Origin: a candidate division KSB1 bacterium
GTDB taxonomy: Bacteria; Zhuqueibacterota; JdFR-76; DREG01
Assembly: GCA_022566355.1 (NCBI GenBank)
Contig: JADFJB010000026.1
Location: 1-40,105 of the forward strand
DNA length: 40,105 bases
Direction of reading: 5' to 3'
This document shows, piece by piece, positions 24,620 through 32,981 of the stretch (its first letter is position 1; each line of letters begins with the position of its first letter). The position numbers were made by a program, and so were the translations under genes. The notes beneath the pieces are model-generated. The model was given only the letters and a program-made list of their open reading frames with translations. It was not told the DNA's origin and did not search any database.

Positions 24620-27442
24620 ATGAAATCTAAACATCTCCTTAGCTTTTGGATTTTAATCTTTAGTTTCACAACAGCAATCTGCCAGGATATTTCCATTCCG
24701 GATGATCTAAAAACCATCATGCCGATCGATGCAAAAATCATCAAAGGCAAATTCGATAATGGACTTACTTACTATATCCGACAAAACAAGAAGCCGGAAA
24801 ACCGGGTTGAGCTGCGCCTTGTAGTGAAAGCCGGCTCTATTCTGGAAGACGACGACCAGCAAGGATTGGCACACTTTGCAGAGCATATGGCATTTAACGG
24901 CACCAAAAATTTTGCCAAACAAAAATTAGTGAATTACCTGGAATCCATAGGCATGCGTTTTGGCCCTGATTTAAACGCCTATACAAGTTTTGATGAAACC
25001 GTTTATATGCTACAGGTTCCAACTGACACCCTGAAAATTGTGGAAAAAGCTTTCCAGATTTTGGAAGACTGGGCATCGGCGGTCACATTCGATGAGGAAG
25101 AAATCGATAAGGAACGCGGCGTAGTCATCGAAGAATGGCGGCTTGGGCAAGGCGCCAGTAACCGAATGCGCGAAAAACAACTCCCTATCCTTTTGAAAGA
25201 CTCACGCTATGCCGAACGAATGCCGATTGGTAAAAAAGAAATCCTGGAAACATTCAAACCGGAAACTTTACTCCGGTTTTATTCCGATTGGTATCGCCCG
25301 GATCTAATGGCTGTTATTGCGGTTGGCGATTTTGAAGTGGATTGGATCGAAAGTTTAATTAATGATCATTTCAGCAAATTGAAAAATCCCGATCCGGTTA
25401 AAGAGCGTGCTAATTATCCTGTTCCGGACCACCAGGAAACATTGTTTGCATTAGCATCGGATGTGGAAGCATCCGGCTCAAGCGTGACTATCTATTATAA
25501 GCATGATATTGAACCCGAGGGCACGCTTGCGGATTACCGGAGACAGCTCGTCGATATCCTTTACAATAACATCTTAAACCAACGACTAAATGAATTAACA
25601 AAACAAGCCGAACCCCCTTTTCTGTACGGCTATTCCAGCAGCAGCAGGTTTATTGGGCCGAAAGATGTCTATTTATTGGGAGCAGGTGTGAAAGACAATG
25701 GCCTCAGCACCGGTTTAAATGCACTATTGACCGAGGCTGCTCGAATGGAACAATTCGGCATTGTCGAAACCGAATTAGAGCGACAAAAAATCTCCATGCT
25801 GCGTTCGATTGAACGGGCTTACATTGAACGTGACAAAAGTGAGTCAAGAGGTTATGCCGCCGAATTCATTCGAAATTTTTTGTATGACGAACCCATCCCC
25901 GGAATAGAATATGAATATGCTCTTTTCAATAAATATGTGCCGGACTTCACGGTTGAAGAAGTAAACCGGGTTGCGGGAAAATGGATTCGGGATGAAAATC
26001 GAGTCATAATGACTAATACACCCGAAAAAGAAGGGCTCATTCAACCCACAGAAGAATCCCTGGAACTTGTTTTTGTAGAGGTGCAAAATTCTGAAATCAC
26101 TCCGTATGAAGACATGGTATCTAATCTGCCGTTGCTAAGCGAATCCCCCACTCCGGCAAAGATTGTTGAGAGTAAAGAAATAACTTCTATCGGTGTAACG
26201 GAATGGCAGCTTTCCAATGGGATTCGGGTTGTTTTGAAACCCACTGATTTTAAGAATGATGAAATTTTATTTACTTCTTACAGTCCCGGTGGTCATTCTT
26301 TAGTGGAAGACGATGCCTATATTGCAGGCGTCACTTCATCTATGATCAGCCAGCAGTCAGGATATGGAAATTTCAATTTGATTGAATTGCAAAAATTATT
26401 AACCGGAAAAGTGGTACGGGTTAGTCCTTTCATTGGGGAGCTTTATGAAGGTATTTCCGGCAGTGCATCACCTAAAGATTTGGAAACTCTTTTTCAGCTA
26501 ATTTACCTATCAGTCACATCGGCAAGATACGACAGCACTGCTTTTCAATCCATAAAATCACGTTACCAGGGATTTCTGGAAAACCGTGAAGCCAGGCCGG
26601 AAACTGCCTTTCAGGATACTCTTCAAGTAACCCTCTCGCAATATCATCTGCGCAGCCGTCCCTGGTCCAAGGAAACTTTAGACAAAATGGATTTGAGCAA
26701 ATCATTTGAAATTTATAAAGATCGATTTACAGATTTTAGTGATTTCACATTTTTCTTTGTAGGTAATTTTGATCTTGAAACAATGGAACCCTTTGTTAAA
26801 ACTTACCTGGGGGGCTTGCCTTCAACACAGCGAAAAGAAAATTGGCGTGATGTTGGCGTCAGGCCGCCGAAGGGTGTCATCGAAAAAACTGTTAAAAAAG
26901 GCCTCGAGGAAAAAAGCCAGGTTCGTTTGGTATTCACAGGGCCGTTTAAATGGGATCGTACGGATCGCTATCATATGATTTCGATGGCGAGTGCGTTAAG
27001 GATCAAGCTACGAAAAGCGCTTCGTGAAGACCTTGGCGGGACTTATGGTGTCGGTGTAAACGCCGGGACATCACATTACCCAAATGAAGACTATTCGATA
27101 TCGATTAGCTTCGGTTGCGCCCCGGATAGAGTCGATGAGCTCACCCAAGAAATTTTCACACAAATTGACAGCCTTAAATCCTTTGGCATCGATGATGAAA
27201 CGGTTACAAAAGTTAAAGAGGCACAAAAGAGAACGAGGGAAATCGACCTTAAAAAAAATGGATTTTGGTTGAGCATACTTCAGTTTTATTACCAGCACGA
27301 TATTGATCCTGTTTCAGTCCTGGATTTTGATGAAAGACTGAAAAATCTTTCTGCCTCCGATATGCAAAAATCAGCACAAAAATATTTTGATTTGAATAAT
27401 TATGTGAAGGTTGTTTTATTACCTGAAGATAGCGGGAAATAA
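24620..27442 (+). CDS. Secreted M16 family zinc peptidase (PqqL-like, two-repeat)
   Basis: 940 residues from ATG 24620 with AAAAGGAA upstream. The signal peptide is residues 1-21. The inverted zinc motif is HFAEH at 85-89 with third ligand E165 (EEIDKERGVVIEEWR), and NLNAYTSFDETVY follows as usual. The second half (about 510-930) is the inactive M16 repeat, where GGTYGVGV carries the R/Y substrate-binding region. These clamshell peptidases degrade peptides that fit into their chamber. Together with the DUF885 and M19 proteins it suggests a periplasmic peptide-degrading set. Confidence 0.95.
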   Translation: MKSKHLLSFWILIFSFTTAICQDISIPDDLKTIMPIDAKIIKGKFDNGLTYYIRQNKKPENRVELRLVVKAGSILEDDDQQGLAHFAEHMAFNGTKNFAKQKLVNYLESIGMRFGPDLNAYTSFDETVYMLQVPTDTLKIVEKAFQILEDWASAVTFDEEEIDKERGVVIEEWRLGQGASNRMREKQLPILLKDSRYAERMPIGKKEILETFKPETLLRFYSDWYRPDLMAVIAVGDFEVDWIESLINDHFSKLKNPDPVKERANYPVPDHQETLFALASDVEASGSSVTIYYKHDIEPEGTLADYRRQLVDILYNNILNQRLNELTKQAEPPFLYGYSSSSRFIGPKDVYLLGAGVKDNGLSTGLNALLTEAARMEQFGIVETELERQKISMLRSIERAYIERDKSESRGYAAEFIRNFLYDEPIPGIEYEYALFNKYVPDFTVEEVNRVAGKWIRDENRVIMTNTPEKEGLIQPTEESLELVFVEVQNSEITPYEDMVSNLPLLSESPTPAKIVESKEITSIGVTEWQLSNGIRVVLKPTDFKNDEILFTSYSPGGHSLVEDDAYIAGVTSSMISQQSGYGNFNLIELQKLLTGKVVRVSPFIGELYEGISGSASPKDLETLFQLIYLSVTSARYDSTAFQSIKSRYQGFLENREARPETAFQDTLQVTLSQYHLRSRPWSKETLDKMDLSKSFEIYKDRFTDFSDFTFFFVGNFDLETMEPFVKTYLGGLPSTQRKENWRDVGVRPPKGVIEKTVKKGLEEKSQVRLVFTGPFKWDRTDRYHMISMASALRIKLRKALREDLGGTYGVGVNAGTSHYPNEDYSISISFGCAPDRVDELTQEIFTQIDSLKSFGIDDETVTKVKEAQKRTREIDLKKNGFWLSILQFYYQHDIDPVSVLDFDERLKNLSASDMQKSAQKYFDLNNYVKVVLLPEDSGK

Positions 27443-27470
27443 TATTTCATTGGGTAGAAGGTAAAACTAC

Positions 27471-27713
27471 ATGTTAAAAATAAAAGCAAAAAAAGTTAAT
27501 TCAGCTATGGGCTTAATTAATTAGCCTCAATGAGCTTAATAAATTAATAGAAAAAGTAAAAAAACTGAAGATGTAGAACTTACTTTAGTTAAGACAGACC
27601 TTTCAGTTGAAGGTATTATGAAATTAGAAGATGATAGTGGTGCATACGATTTTCTGAACGATCCGAGAGAAGATATATATTCTGTATCAGATTTAAAGGT
27701 CAGATACAAATGA
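27471..27713 (+). pseudogene. Broken antitoxin of a MazEF/PemIK-type pair
   Basis: Read in three steps: MLKIKAKKVNSAMGLI from ATG 27471, then SLNELNKLIEKVKK in a second frame, and finally TEDVELTLVKTDLSVEG to EDIYSVSDLKVRYK in the first frame, ending at TGA 27711. The first switch is explained by a tandem 4-bp AATT duplication at 27515-27522 and the second by a one-base loss in the A7 run at 27558-27564. The stop overlaps the toxin ATG (ATGA). As written only a 17-residue peptide is made. Confidence 0.65.
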
Positions 27714-28032
27714 AACGTGGTACTATTATCCTAACACCCTTCCCATTTACAGACCTGCATGGAAGTAAAGTTCGACCAGCTCTGATCATATCAAATGACA
27801 AAAGAAAAGGTGAAGATTTAATTATTACTTTTATTCATCAATCGTTGATCAAATTAAACTTCAAGAAACTGATATCTTGGTAAGAGAAAGCGATAAAGGA
27901 TTTTTACAATCCGGCTTGAAAACTTCTTCCGTTATAAAAGCTGATAAATTAGCAACAATTAATAGAAATATTATTCTAGGGGAATTAGGTTCTTTAATCA
28001 AAAAAACGATGGTGAAAGTTGGGGAAAAATAA
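27710..28032 (+). pseudogene. Broken MazF/PemK-family toxin
   Basis: ATG 27710 opens MKRGTIILTPFPFTDLHGSK, then VRPALIISNDKRKGEDLIITF, the typical PemK/MazF N-terminus. The frame then shifts near 27835-27842: one extra T would give F-I-S-S-I-V-D-Q followed by IKLQETDILVRESDKGFLQS, GLKTSSVIKADKLATINRNI and ILGELG to TAA 28032. As written the product stops after about 57 residues and lacks the second half of the SH3-like barrel. Both members of this pair are broken, as expected if the toxin died first. Confidence 0.75.
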
Positions 28033-28096
28033 AGGATGTATTGGATTTACCATAAAAACGAATTGTTTTTAAAAGAATATTTGATGAGTGATCTCT

Positions 28097-28792
28097 ATGT
28101 CTAAACATATTGGAATTGTTGCCTGCAGCGCTGAAGGAGCAGCGCTTTGTTACCGAACGATCTGCTCCGAAGCTCCGGCAATTTTAGGTGAGCACCGCCA
28201 TCCGGAAATAACCATGCATACGTACCCACTCTCCGACTACATGGATGCCATTTACGAGAATAATTGGGACAAAGTGGGTCAACTAATGTCTGCCTCGGCT
28301 AATATTCTTGCAAATGCCGGAGCCGAATTTGCCATATGTCCTGATAATACTATCCACCAGGCATTCGGGTTTGCAACAAAATATTCTTCAATTCCCTGGC
28401 TTCACATTGCAAAAGTGGTTGCTGAAAACGCAGTGACGAAAGGATTTTCTCACCTGGGTATTTTGGGTACTCGCTATCTGATGGAAGGACCTGTCTACTC
28501 ACAAATTTTAGAAGAATTCAATATTAAGCATTCTATCCCTTCGGAATTGGCCAGGGAAAAAATCAATCAATACATTTTCAAAGAACTTGTTAATGCTGTT
28601 TTCACAAACGACACGCGGCAATATTTCCATCACGAAATTGAAAACCTCCGGGACCTGGGTTGCGATGCAGTTGTTTTAGGATGTACAGAGATTCCATTAC
28701 TCGTCGATCCCAATCAATCAGTTTTACCAGTTCTTGATTCAACCAGGCTGCTGGCTAGTGCCGCGCTCGAAAAATCTTTGCAAACGGTTTAG
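28097..28792 (+). CDS. Aspartate/glutamate racemase family protein
   Basis: 231 residues from ATG 28097 (a GTG at 28088 would add three). Both catalytic cysteines are present: C81 in AICPDNTIHQAF and C196 in LGCTEIPLL, with LGILGTRYLMEG as the inter-domain motif. It belongs to the two-cysteine, PLP-independent racemase group that includes aspartate, glutamate and broad amino-acid racemases. Substrate is not determined. With M19 dipeptidases, some of which release D-amino acids, a role in recycling D-residues is conceivable. Confidence 0.9.
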   Translation: MSKHIGIVACSAEGAALCYRTICSEAPAILGEHRHPEITMHTYPLSDYMDAIYENNWDKVGQLMSASANILANAGAEFAICPDNTIHQAFGFATKYSSIPWLHIAKVVAENAVTKGFSHLGILGTRYLMEGPVYSQILEEFNIKHSIPSELAREKINQYIFKELVNAVFTNDTRQYFHHEIENLRDLGCDAVVLGCTEIPLLVDPNQSVLPVLDSTRLLASAALEKSLQTV

Positions 28793-28812
28793 CCTTTCGT
28801 GGATTTACCAAT

Positions 28813-28996
28813 AATTACCTTGATTTATTCATTGCCTCCAAGTCTCAAAGGCTCAAAACTTTTAAAAATAATAACTTAGAGAGATTGTCTTACTATTTTA
28901 ATCCAAAATCAGTTTATACCACTCTTCAATAATAATTTTAATATTCTTACAGACTTCGCGCCTTTGTGGCAAAAATTCATGAATTGTGCAAGTTAC
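28813..28996. repeat. Degenerate palindromic element related to 35794-35987
   Basis: The left arm (TTGATTTATTCATTGCC...AAGTCTCAAAGG) and the right arm (ACTTCGCGCCTTTGTGGC...AATTCATGAATTGTGC) are imperfect inverted copies and resemble the arms of the element at 35794-35987. It fills most of the 238-bp gap between the racemase and glycosylase genes. Confidence 0.5.
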
Positions 28997-29030
28997 TTAC
29001 ATGCTTTCATTTTAATTCCAAGAATCTACA

Positions 29031-29921
29031 ATGCAACAAAATATAGCAACTGCTGATGAGGTCAATTTTGAGCACACCTTATGGCGCTTTCAAGCTTTTG
29101 GGGAGGATGCGGCAAATTTTTTTGATGGCATAATTTTCAGAAAAGTGATCCATTTAAATGAAGATTTAACTATTCTTTCGCTGAAAAGAAATTCTCACCA
29201 AATACTTTTGGGGATCGATCCTGTCCCAAAATCAGAATCCGATTTAAACCAAATAATCGATATTAGTAAATACATCTTGGGTCTCAATTTCCCCCTGCAG
29301 GATTTCTATGAATTTACAAAATCAGATCCAATACTTTCTGATCTAACCAAAAAATTCACCGGGTTGCGTCCCACTCTTACACCTAATTTATTCGAAGCGC
29401 TGGTAACTTCCATTACTGCACAGCAAATCAACTTACGGTTTGCATTCTCAGTCAGAAGCAGACTTGTTAAAGCATTTGGTGAATCAATTGAACTTAAGGG
29501 TCAAACGTATTATGCATTCCCAACTCCAGAACGTCTAGCTATGGCTAATCCTGATTTTTTAAAAAAACTACAGCTCACGACGAGAAAATCAGAATACATT
29601 ATTGGCATTGCTGAAGAGATAGCGACAGATAAACTAAACTTAGCGGCATTCCCTGGCATGCCGGACGATGAAATTTCCCAAACGCTATTACCAATGCGCG
29701 GGATCGGGAGATGGACAGTCGACTGGCTTTTGGCAAGAGGCCTTGGTCGCGGCAATGCTGTCCCGATTGGAGATTTAGGTGTTCGTAAAGCCATCCAGAA
29801 GTTTTATTTCAACGGCGAAAAAAAATCAGAGGAAGAACTAAGAAAATTCGCATCTAAATGGGGAGAATTCTCGAACCTTGCAATCCATTATCTACTGAAG
29901 GGTTTAATGCTGGGGATATAA
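29031..29921 (+). CDS. DNA-3-methyladenine glycosylase II-like (AlkA family)
   Basis: 296 residues. The HhH-GPD domain covers about 118-285: LVTSITAQQINLRFA, the hairpin-helix-hairpin LPMRGIGRWTVDWLLARGLG (about 220-239) and the catalytic Asp D248 in PIGDLGVRKA. The N-terminal 110 residues resemble the AlkA TBP-like domain. It excises alkylated bases from DNA in the cytoplasm. No iron-sulfur cysteines follow, as is normal for AlkA. It stands alone between repeat-rich gaps. Confidence 0.9.
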   Translation: MQQNIATADEVNFEHTLWRFQAFGEDAANFFDGIIFRKVIHLNEDLTILSLKRNSHQILLGIDPVPKSESDLNQIIDISKYILGLNFPLQDFYEFTKSDPILSDLTKKFTGLRPTLTPNLFEALVTSITAQQINLRFAFSVRSRLVKAFGESIELKGQTYYAFPTPERLAMANPDFLKKLQLTTRKSEYIIGIAEEIATDKLNLAAFPGMPDDEISQTLLPMRGIGRWTVDWLLARGLGRGNAVPIGDLGVRKAIQKFYFNGEKKSEEELRKFASKWGEFSNLAIHYLLKGLMLGI

Positions 29922-30073
29922 AAGAAATTAACTTTAAGCACTCTAAACTTATTAGGCAATTCAAGAAAAATCATTTATTTGCAACAGTCCTATAATCAAA
30001 ATCTCGTTTGAAATAAATTTTTTAAAACCATATTTTCAGTGATGATTTGGCCAATTCTCATGGAGGAAATCCA

Positions 30074-30469
30074 ATGTTCGTAACTTTATTAATTGTGACA
30101 TTTTTGATTGCCTTTTGTGTGTCTTTTATCGTAATTCGCATGTTCAGTAATCCGATTGAAGGGATCCTACAACGGATTATTGCCGATGAGATCAGTGTCG
30201 CCTAGTTAAAATATCTAAAGTTTGCGATTCTTGTGGTTGGTATTTCCAAAGGAGTCAGAATCTGGAAATTAGAACAATACATTATACCCCAAACTACCGA
30301 TAATCAAAGAGTGCTGGAATTAAATACAGACCGGTGGATATTGGAAGTTTAGCGCACTATAATCGAAACTTTACAATGAATTGTCTTGGCTCCTTTTGGT
30401 TTTTTAATTTTTGCATTGATAGCTTAGGTGATTGTACGAATATTTGAAATCAAAAAAGAAAACGAATAA
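30074..30469 (+). pseudogene. Membrane-protein gene with four in-frame stop codons
   Basis: ATG 30074 follows a strong ribosome site (TGGAGGAA). The single frame runs 131 codons to TAA 30467 and looks coding throughout, but contains TAG 30203, TAG 30350, TGA 30377 and TAG 30425. The pieces are MFVTLLIVTFLIAFCVSFIV...IADEISVA (one membrane helix), LKYLKFAILVVGISKGVRIW...DRWILEV, RTIIETLQ, IVLAPFGFLIFALIA (second helix) and VIVRIFEIKKENE. Aromatic residues (Trp, Tyr) would fit at the four stops. No frameshift occurs. The first piece alone could give a 43-residue membrane peptide. I do not recognise the family. Confidence 0.6.
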
Positions 30470-30490
30470 CAAATGATGAATTTTGACCAG

Positions 30491-30525
30491 CAAAAAAGTC
30501 ACCCTGAGCGGAGTCGAAGGGTTTC
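30491..30525. repeat. Short dispersed repeat (CCTGAGCGGAGTCGAAGGGT type)
   Basis: The sequence GTCACCCTGAGCGGAGTCGA plus AGGGT forms a short imperfect stem (ACCCT / AGGGT) and is a type of intergenic repeat seen in many FCB genomes. Only one copy was found in this window. Confidence 0.5.
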
Positions 30526-30586
30526 TAATTTTTAACTTTTTACAATAGGATCTGAATCAATATAACATTAAAACAAGAGAGGTTTT

Positions 30587-31906
30587 ATGCCTAAACGTGT
30601 GCTGATCTTAGGTGCTGCGGGACGTGATTTTCACAATTTTAACGTTTATTTTCGTGATAATGAAGAATATGAAGTGGTTGCTTTTACTGCAACCCAGATC
30701 CCCAATATCGAAGGACGACTTTACCCACCTGAGCTGGCAGGAACACGTTATCCGAATGGCATCCCTATTAAAGCGGAGAGTGAATTAACCGGGCTGATAA
30801 AGGATTTGAAAGTCGATCTTGCCGTGTTCAGCTATAGCGATGTCTCCCATAAATTTGTCATGAATTTGGGTTGCCAGGTCATGGCGGCAGGGGCCGATTA
30901 TATGCTGATGGGTCCCAAAAACACATCCCTCAAATCCAAAGTACCCGTTGTATCCATTTGTGCATCTCGAACCGGTGCCGGTAAAAGTCAAACCAGTCGC
31001 AGGGTTGCAGCCATTCTACATGAAATGGGCAAACGGGTTGTTGCCATACGTCATCCAATGCCATATGGCAACCTGGTGAAACAAGCCGTGCAAAGATTTG
31101 CTACGTTTAAGGACCTGGACGACCACGATGTCACCATCGAAGAGCGCGAAGAATATGAACCGCATTTGCGGAATAACCGCATTGTTTATGCCGGCATCGA
31201 TTATGAAGCGATTTTACGCCAGGCAGAAAAAGAGGCCGATATCATCATCTGGGATGGCGGCAACAATGACCTGCCATTTTATGTCCCCGATTTACATATC
31301 GTAGTCGTCGATCCCCATCGGCCGGATCATGCAGAACGATATTATCCCGGCGAAACCAATGTGCGTATGGCCGATGTCATTGTGATTAATAAAATCGATA
31401 CCGCATCTTCCGATGACGTCGAAACGACTCGCAGAATCGCAATAGAACTCAACCCCAATGCCAAAATTGTCGATGCAGCCAGTCCGATCTTCGTCGAAGA
31501 TGGCGACCAGATCAAAGGGAAAAAAGTGCTGGTTATCGAAGACGGGCCAACTTTGACTCATGGCGAAATGACTTTTGGCGCCGGCTGGGTTGCGGCCAAG
31601 CGCTATGGCGCTGCCGAAATTATCGATCCCCGTCCTTTTGCGGTAGGTACGATCCATGATACTTTTGTGAAGTATCCCAACACCGGGCCTATTCTTCCGG
31701 CTATGGGTTACGGCAGCGAACAAACCAAGGATCTGGAGCAAACGATCAATAATTCTAATGCTGATATAGTTTTGGTTGCCACCCCGATCGATATTCGAAA
31801 TGTGATTCGCCTGGAAAAACCGGGACTGCGCGTGCGTTATGAATTGCAGGAAATCGGCGAGCCCACATTGACAGGTATTCTTTCTGATTTTGTAAAGTCA
31901 CTTTAG
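30587..31906 (+). CDS. Cyclic 2,3-diphosphoglycerate synthetase-like P-loop GTPase
   Basis: 439 residues from ATG 30587. It begins with a Rossmann-like domain (RVLILGAAGRDFHNFN), then a P-loop SICASRTGAGKSQTSR at about 123-138, DGGNNDLPFY (Walker B-like) and NKID (guanine-recognition-like motif). This is the layout of proteins annotated as cyclic 2,3-diphosphoglycerate synthetase. In methanogenic archaea that enzyme makes a thermoprotective and reserve osmolyte; for bacterial members the reaction is largely unproven. The gene is followed in the same frame by a GNAT and then a DUF3052 gene, likely one transcript. Confidence 0.85.
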   Translation: MPKRVLILGAAGRDFHNFNVYFRDNEEYEVVAFTATQIPNIEGRLYPPELAGTRYPNGIPIKAESELTGLIKDLKVDLAVFSYSDVSHKFVMNLGCQVMAAGADYMLMGPKNTSLKSKVPVVSICASRTGAGKSQTSRRVAAILHEMGKRVVAIRHPMPYGNLVKQAVQRFATFKDLDDHDVTIEEREEYEPHLRNNRIVYAGIDYEAILRQAEKEADIIIWDGGNNDLPFYVPDLHIVVVDPHRPDHAERYYPGETNVRMADVIVINKIDTASSDDVETTRRIAIELNPNAKIVDAASPIFVEDGDQIKGKKVLVIEDGPTLTHGEMTFGAGWVAAKRYGAAEIIDPRPFAVGTIHDTFVKYPNTGPILPAMGYGSEQTKDLEQTINNSNADIVLVATPIDIRNVIRLEKPGLRVRYELQEIGEPTLTGILSDFVKSL

Positions 31907-31921
31907 AACAGGGATTCTGTC

Positions 31922-32380
31922 ATACAATTCGAAATCGTTCATGCAAAAAGTGAACACCTGGATCATGTCGTTAACCTGTTTAATGACTACAGGGAGTATT
32001 ACGAACAAGAACCAAATTTAAAAAAAGCAAGGAATTTCATTAGTGCCCGATTGAGCCGGGAAGATTCTGTTATTTTCCTGGCATTATCAATTGAATCCGA
32101 TATGAGTATGGCATTAGGATTTACGCAACTCTATCCTTCTTTTTCTTCGGTTTCGACCAAACGGCTTTGGATTTTGAATGATCTGTTTGTCTCAGATGAA
32201 GCCCGAAGATTTGGCGTTGCCAGGGCATTAATGGAAAAAGCAAGAAACTTCGCAATTGAAACCGATTCCAAAGGATTAATATTGGAAACTGCTATAGATA
32301 ACGGACCCGCCCAGGCTTTATATGAATCACTTGGTTATACAAGGGATGATGAATATTATCGCTATTTTTTAAATGTTTGA
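31922..32380 (+). CDS. GNAT-family acetyltransferase without a canonical start codon
   Basis: The coding-like frame runs from the TAG that ends the preceding gene (31904-31906) to TGA 32380 in that same frame. It reads IQFEIVHAKSEHLDHVVNLF, then NDYREYYEQEPNLKKARNFI, LWILNDLFVSDEARRFGVAR (with the R-x-x-G-V/I-A acetyl-CoA loop) and ALYESLGYTRDDEYYRYF, a complete GNAT of about 152 residues. No ATG, GTG or TTG lies near the natural N-terminus; the first in-frame candidate, TTG 32051, would delete the first third. Coordinates begin at the ATA (31922) where the family usually starts. Either the start was lost or an unusual start or stop-readthrough is used. Confidence 0.65.
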   Translation: MQFEIVHAKSEHLDHVVNLFNDYREYYEQEPNLKKARNFISARLSREDSVIFLALSIESDMSMALGFTQLYPSFSSVSTKRLWILNDLFVSDEARRFGVARALMEKARNFAIETDSKGLILETAIDNGPAQALYESLGYTRDDEYYRYFLNV

Positions 32381-32392
32381 TTTGAGCATGTA

Positions 32393-32806
32393 ATGAAACA
32401 ACAAGCCGGCTATTCCAAACGGAAACTGGTGCAAAAATTGGGCATTAAAGCAGGCGACAGGATGATCATTCTCAACGCACCAAACAATTATGATCGAATT
32501 TTGTCGCCCCTGCCGGATCAAGTGGATCGGAAGGATAAGCTCGATGGCACTTTTGATTTTATCCAGTACTTCACTAAAAGCAAAATCCAACTTGCAGAAG
32601 ATCTGCCTACTCTTAAGGATCACCTGGTAAAAAACGGCATGATCTGGATCTCATGGCCCAAAATGGCATCCAAAGTTCCCACAGATATGACTGAAGATGA
32701 AGTTCGCAGAGCCGCCTTTCCATTACACCTGGTCGACATCAAAGTTTGTGCCGTGGATGAAATTTGGTCTGGATTGAAGCTGGTGATTCGGAAAGAATAC
32801 CGGTAA
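32393..32806 (+). CDS. DUF3052 family protein
   Basis: 137 residues. It shows the full DUF3052 pattern: YSKRKLVQKLGIKAGDRMII, the mid-part FDFIQYFTKSKIQLAEDLP, and the C-terminal MIWISWPKMASKVPTDMTED followed by VDIKVCAVDEIWSGLKLVIR. Function is unknown for the family; it is cytosolic. It starts 12 bp after the GNAT stop, so it is likely cotranscribed. Confidence 0.88.
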   Translation: MKQQAGYSKRKLVQKLGIKAGDRMIILNAPNNYDRILSPLPDQVDRKDKLDGTFDFIQYFTKSKIQLAEDLPTLKDHLVKNGMIWISWPKMASKVPTDMTEDEVRRAAFPLHLVDIKVCAVDEIWSGLKLVIRKEYR

Positions 32807-32818
32807 TCGTGGTTTGGT

Positions 32819-32945
32819 GATCTATTCATAAACCTTATCACTGTCATCCCGGAGGGATCTATTTTGGCAACTAATTTATACTTACGATTTTACTATTCCC
32901 TTTTTATGGAAATAGACCCCGTTGTGTGACGGGATGACAATTAGC
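32819..32945. repeat. Palindromic intergenic repeat
   Basis: Arms TGTCATCCCG (32842-32851) and CGGGATGACA (32930-32939) are perfect inverted copies, and the inner parts (GGATCTATTT / AAATAGACC) pair imperfectly. It starts with GATCTATTCATAAACC, the same start as the left arm at 35803. It sits between two convergent genes (DUF3052 and M19 paralogue 3). Confidence 0.65.
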
Positions 32946-32981
32946 CTATATTAACGAGCCGAAGATTTTGTAATTTTTAGC

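Noticed and set aside
30074-30469. Stop-codon recoding (TAG or TGA read as an amino acid) in this organism
   Set aside because: TAG and TGA both terminate well-defined genes in this window, and long ORFs contain no internal TAG or TGA.
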